Shown in pieces: positions 62,297-64,000 of a stretch of 64,000 bases of DNA (positions within the stretch are counted from its first letter, which is position 1; every line of letters starts with the position of its first letter). Under the pieces are notes generated by a model. The model ran no database searches. It had not been told where the DNA came from and saw only the letters and a program-made list of their open reading frames with translations. The position numbers and the translations under genes are program-made. The DNA is from Bombus terrestris (lineage: Eukaryota; Arthropoda; Insecta; Hymenoptera; Apidae): positions 7,564,001 to 7,628,000 of the forward strand of contig NC_063276.1 of the NCBI RefSeq assembly GCF_910591885.1, in the 5' to 3' direction.

Positions 62297-64000
62297 GTGT
62301 CTCGACCATCGAGCGTACCTGGCAAAGTCGATTATCCACCACCACCGGCGCACTCGAGGACTTCCAAGTCGTCGCTGCCCGTTAGCAGTCTTCACGAGAA
62401 ACCACCACCGGTGGTAGGGCCGTCGCACAGTTCCCTGCCAAAGGTGGAGCCAAACGTCGGCCTGTTCAGTTACTCGACGTACCAGCCACAGTCACCGTAT
62501 ATGCACGATATTAAGGTGAAGAGTGACGTAGGTCAACCGCACAAGTCGTTACCGAGTAAAAGCGGTTTGGCCGGAGGTCTCGAGCGAGACCATCACGGTC
62601 GGGAGATTCTACAGAATCCTCCTTCTTTATTGCCGGATCACAAGAGCTCGGTGATAGTGAAGAACGAAGGTCGAGAGCTTCCGAAAGTGCCGACGTCGCA
62701 GCAACACTCGCCGAGTCCGAAAATCATGCCGTATCTGAACGTACAGTCGGTCCCGCCGCAGCACAAGCCGTACGAGTACAGAAGTCCGACGCAGAGTCCT
62801 CACCATCTTCACCACCTGGACGGACTACAGGCGGCGAAGAGCATACCTCAGGGTCATCACCGAAGCAGTAGCGGGTCTACGACCACAACGCAGTTACCCA
62901 GTCCGCACGGACATCCACCGCATTCGCACAATCGTCAGTCACCGCACGCTCAACATCCTCATCAGCCACCGCATCCATCGCCACCCGAACCACGTTATCT
63001 TACCAGGCCGGAACCCGGCCTACCTTATGCTACTGCCAAGTCCTCGTATTCTTATCCACATCCGCATCCGCCCACGGCCTCACCGACCTCACATTACGCC
63101 GCGCCGGCAGGCTCTAAGCCAAAAGTCAGTAGCCCAGCGCCGCCTCACATCTACGGGAAACCGAATTCGGGTATTATGACCGGAACGCCGGTCTGCAGAG
63201 CTTCCGAGCCGGCAGTCGCAGCCCCGATACCTCTCACCTCGAAGGCCAGTAGCTCGCCTTACCAGCAAGTGCCTCACCATCACGGGGCGCCGCCTCCACC
63301 TCTACCGCCACCCGCGCACAGTAGGTCCGTCTATGATCCTAGAGGTTATACCGGCTCGATGCCAGCCGCGAAGCTTCCACCGCCACCCCTTCACGGTTCT
63401 CCACCGACTGCAGCTTCGGCGCCCCTGTCCAGGCCCATCGCGCATCCAGCGCATCACACGAGTCCCCATCAGCAACCCGGTCAGACGGTGCAACACGCGC
63501 AACCACAGATCAACACCTCTTTCCAAACGCAGCCGCTCGATCTCGGAGTGGAGAGATCCGGTTCGCCTAAGAGGAAAGCGCCCACTCCGTCGTTGACCGA
63601 GAATTCCGGCCAACCGGTTTCCCTGGAAGTCTGCAAGAAACGTAGAACGGAGGAACCACAGCCACTATCGTTGCAATGTGTCGGACCACCGGTTCTCTCG
63701 AGAGTGAGCGAACCGAGCCCGTTGATAGCTTCGGCGGCGACCTCGATCACCACCGTCGTCAACACCACAGTCGCTTTATTGGCTCAATCGAACACACAGA
63801 CGACACAGGAACGTACCGTGACAGCGGTCAGCCCAACGCCACGAACTGCCAGCGGTGATGGTTCCGTGAGACCGGCCAGTACGGGTAGTGTCAGCTCGTT
63901 AAATCCGACGGTGAGCGCGGCACCGAGTCCCGCGCCCATTCCCAGTCCAGCACCCTCCACGGCGCCCAGTCCAGCACCTAGTGCTCCCGGTACGCCCGCC
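62297..64000 (+). CDS. Coding exon 4 (partial): long Pro/Ser/His-rich disordered region with PLDLG motif and basic clusters
   Basis: The acceptor GGCGCAG ends at 62296. The exon then stays open for 568 codons (residues 298-865) to the window edge with no stop. It starts VSRPSSVPGKVDYPPPP and is rich in Pro, Ser, His and Gln, with many SP and PP steps. Notable parts are FSYSTYQPQSPYMHDIKVK (about 359-377), a possible SUMO site in the IKVKSD stretch, QPLDLGV at about 709-715, SPKRKAP at 720-726 and CKKRRTEEP at 743-751 (likely nuclear localisation signals), a Thr/Val-rich ITTVVNTTVALLAQ patch, and a terminal PSPAP repeat. PLDLG resembles the PxDLS motif bound by the CtBP corepressor, but with Gly instead of Ser. 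No folded domain is recognisable. The low stop density and use of many synonymous codons support real coding sequence. Confidence 0.87.
   Translation, partial: MSRPSSVPGKVDYPPPPAHSRTSKSSLPVSSLHEKPPPVVGPSHSSLPKVEPNVGLFSYSTYQPQSPYMHDIKVKSDVGQPHKSLPSKSGLAGGLERDHHGREILQNPPSLLPDHKSSVIVKNEGRELPKVPTSQQHSPSPKIMPYLNVQSVPPQHKPYEYRSPTQSPHHLHHLDGLQAAKSIPQGHHRSSSGSTTTTQLPSPHGHPPHSHNRQSPHAQHPHQPPHPSPPEPRYLTRPEPGLPYATAKSSYSYPHPHPPTASPTSHYAAPAGSKPKVSSPAPPHIYGKPNSGIMTGTPVCRASEPAVAAPIPLTSKASSSPYQQVPHHHGAPPPPLPPPAHSRSVYDPRGYTGSMPAAKLPPPPLHGSPPTAASAPLSRPIAHPAHHTSPHQQPGQTVQHAQPQINTSFQTQPLDLGVERSGSPKRKAPTPSLTENSGQPVSLEVCKKRRTEEPQPLSLQCVGPPVLSRVSEPSPLIASAATSITTVVNTTVALLAQSNTQTTQERTVTAVSPTPRTASGDGSVRPASTGSVSSLNPTVSAAPSPAPIPSPAPSTAPSPAPSAPGTPA

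Larger units (their letters stand above)
21504..64000 (+). other. Gene span: large low-complexity nuclear cofactor-like gene, 3' end outside window
   Basis: Four coding exons at 21504-21877, 44551-44698, 61767-62135 and 62297-64000 join in one frame. Each junction has GT and AG ends and the phases agree: exon 1 leaves two bases, exon 2 supplies one, and exons 2, 3 and 4 then meet between codons. The joined frame gives 865 residues with no stop and is still open at the window edge, so the C-terminal domain that would name the family is not visible. Introns are about 22.7 kb, 17.1 kb and 161 bp. Composition (His/Gln, Arg/Glu helices, Pro/Ser/His disorder, basic clusters) suggests a nuclear transcription or chromatin regulator. 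TNRC18/BAHCC1 (winged eye), Atrophin/RERE and GSE1 are only candidates. Extra exons inside the two long introns cannot be excluded. Confidence 0.85.

Noticed and set aside
61812..62345. 177-codon minus frame
   Set aside because: It is antisense to exon 3 and the start of exon 4; its open state follows from their composition.

Overview
The window looks like nuclear DNA from an insect, most likely a hymenopteran (bee, ant or wasp) other than a very AT-rich species such as Apis. The reasons are long AT-leaning noncoding stretches rich in undepleted CpG words (tcga, cgaacg), GT-AG introns of 17-23 kb, many microsatellites, and a decayed jockey-type retrotransposon. This is an inference; no sequence here names the species.

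One gene can be supported, on the + strand, and it is incomplete. It starts with an ATG at 21504, in a GC-rich leader, and runs off the right edge. Four coding exons (21504-21877, 44551-44698, 61767-62135 and 62297 to past 64000) have consensus splice sites and join in one frame, giving at least 865 residues. The protein starts with a His/Gln-rich region, followed by an Arg/Glu-rich charged helix with a distinctive patch ending HKHFEESLRLAQQK, a second Arg/Glu-rich helix, and a very long Pro/Ser/His-rich disordered region with a PLDLG motif and two basic clusters. This is the make-up of a nuclear transcription or chromatin cofactor. I could not assign the family with confidence. TNRC18/BAHCC1 (fly winged eye), Atrophin/RERE and GSE1-type proteins are candidates to test.

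Layout: 1-9.7 kb is noncoding DNA with no supportable gene. 9.7-11.5 kb is a GC-richer, strongly pyrimidine-rich (GAGA on the minus strand) block that may be a distal promoter or regulatory element. 11.5-19.1 kb is noncoding. 19.1-21.5 kb is the GC-rich promoter and leader zone, with three short upstream ORFs, the last overlapping the main start codon. Intron 1 (22.7 kb) and intron 2 (17.1 kb) hold simple repeats, several islands of different composition that could be enhancers, palindromes, a 5'-truncated jockey-clade element on the minus strand with a perfect 10-bp target-site duplication (53752-54286), and one or two possible mariner ends. Intron 3 is only 161 bp.

I found no tRNA, rRNA, CRISPR, bacterial or viral genes, and no convincing second protein gene. 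Most other open frames lack ATG starts, splice context and recognisable motifs.
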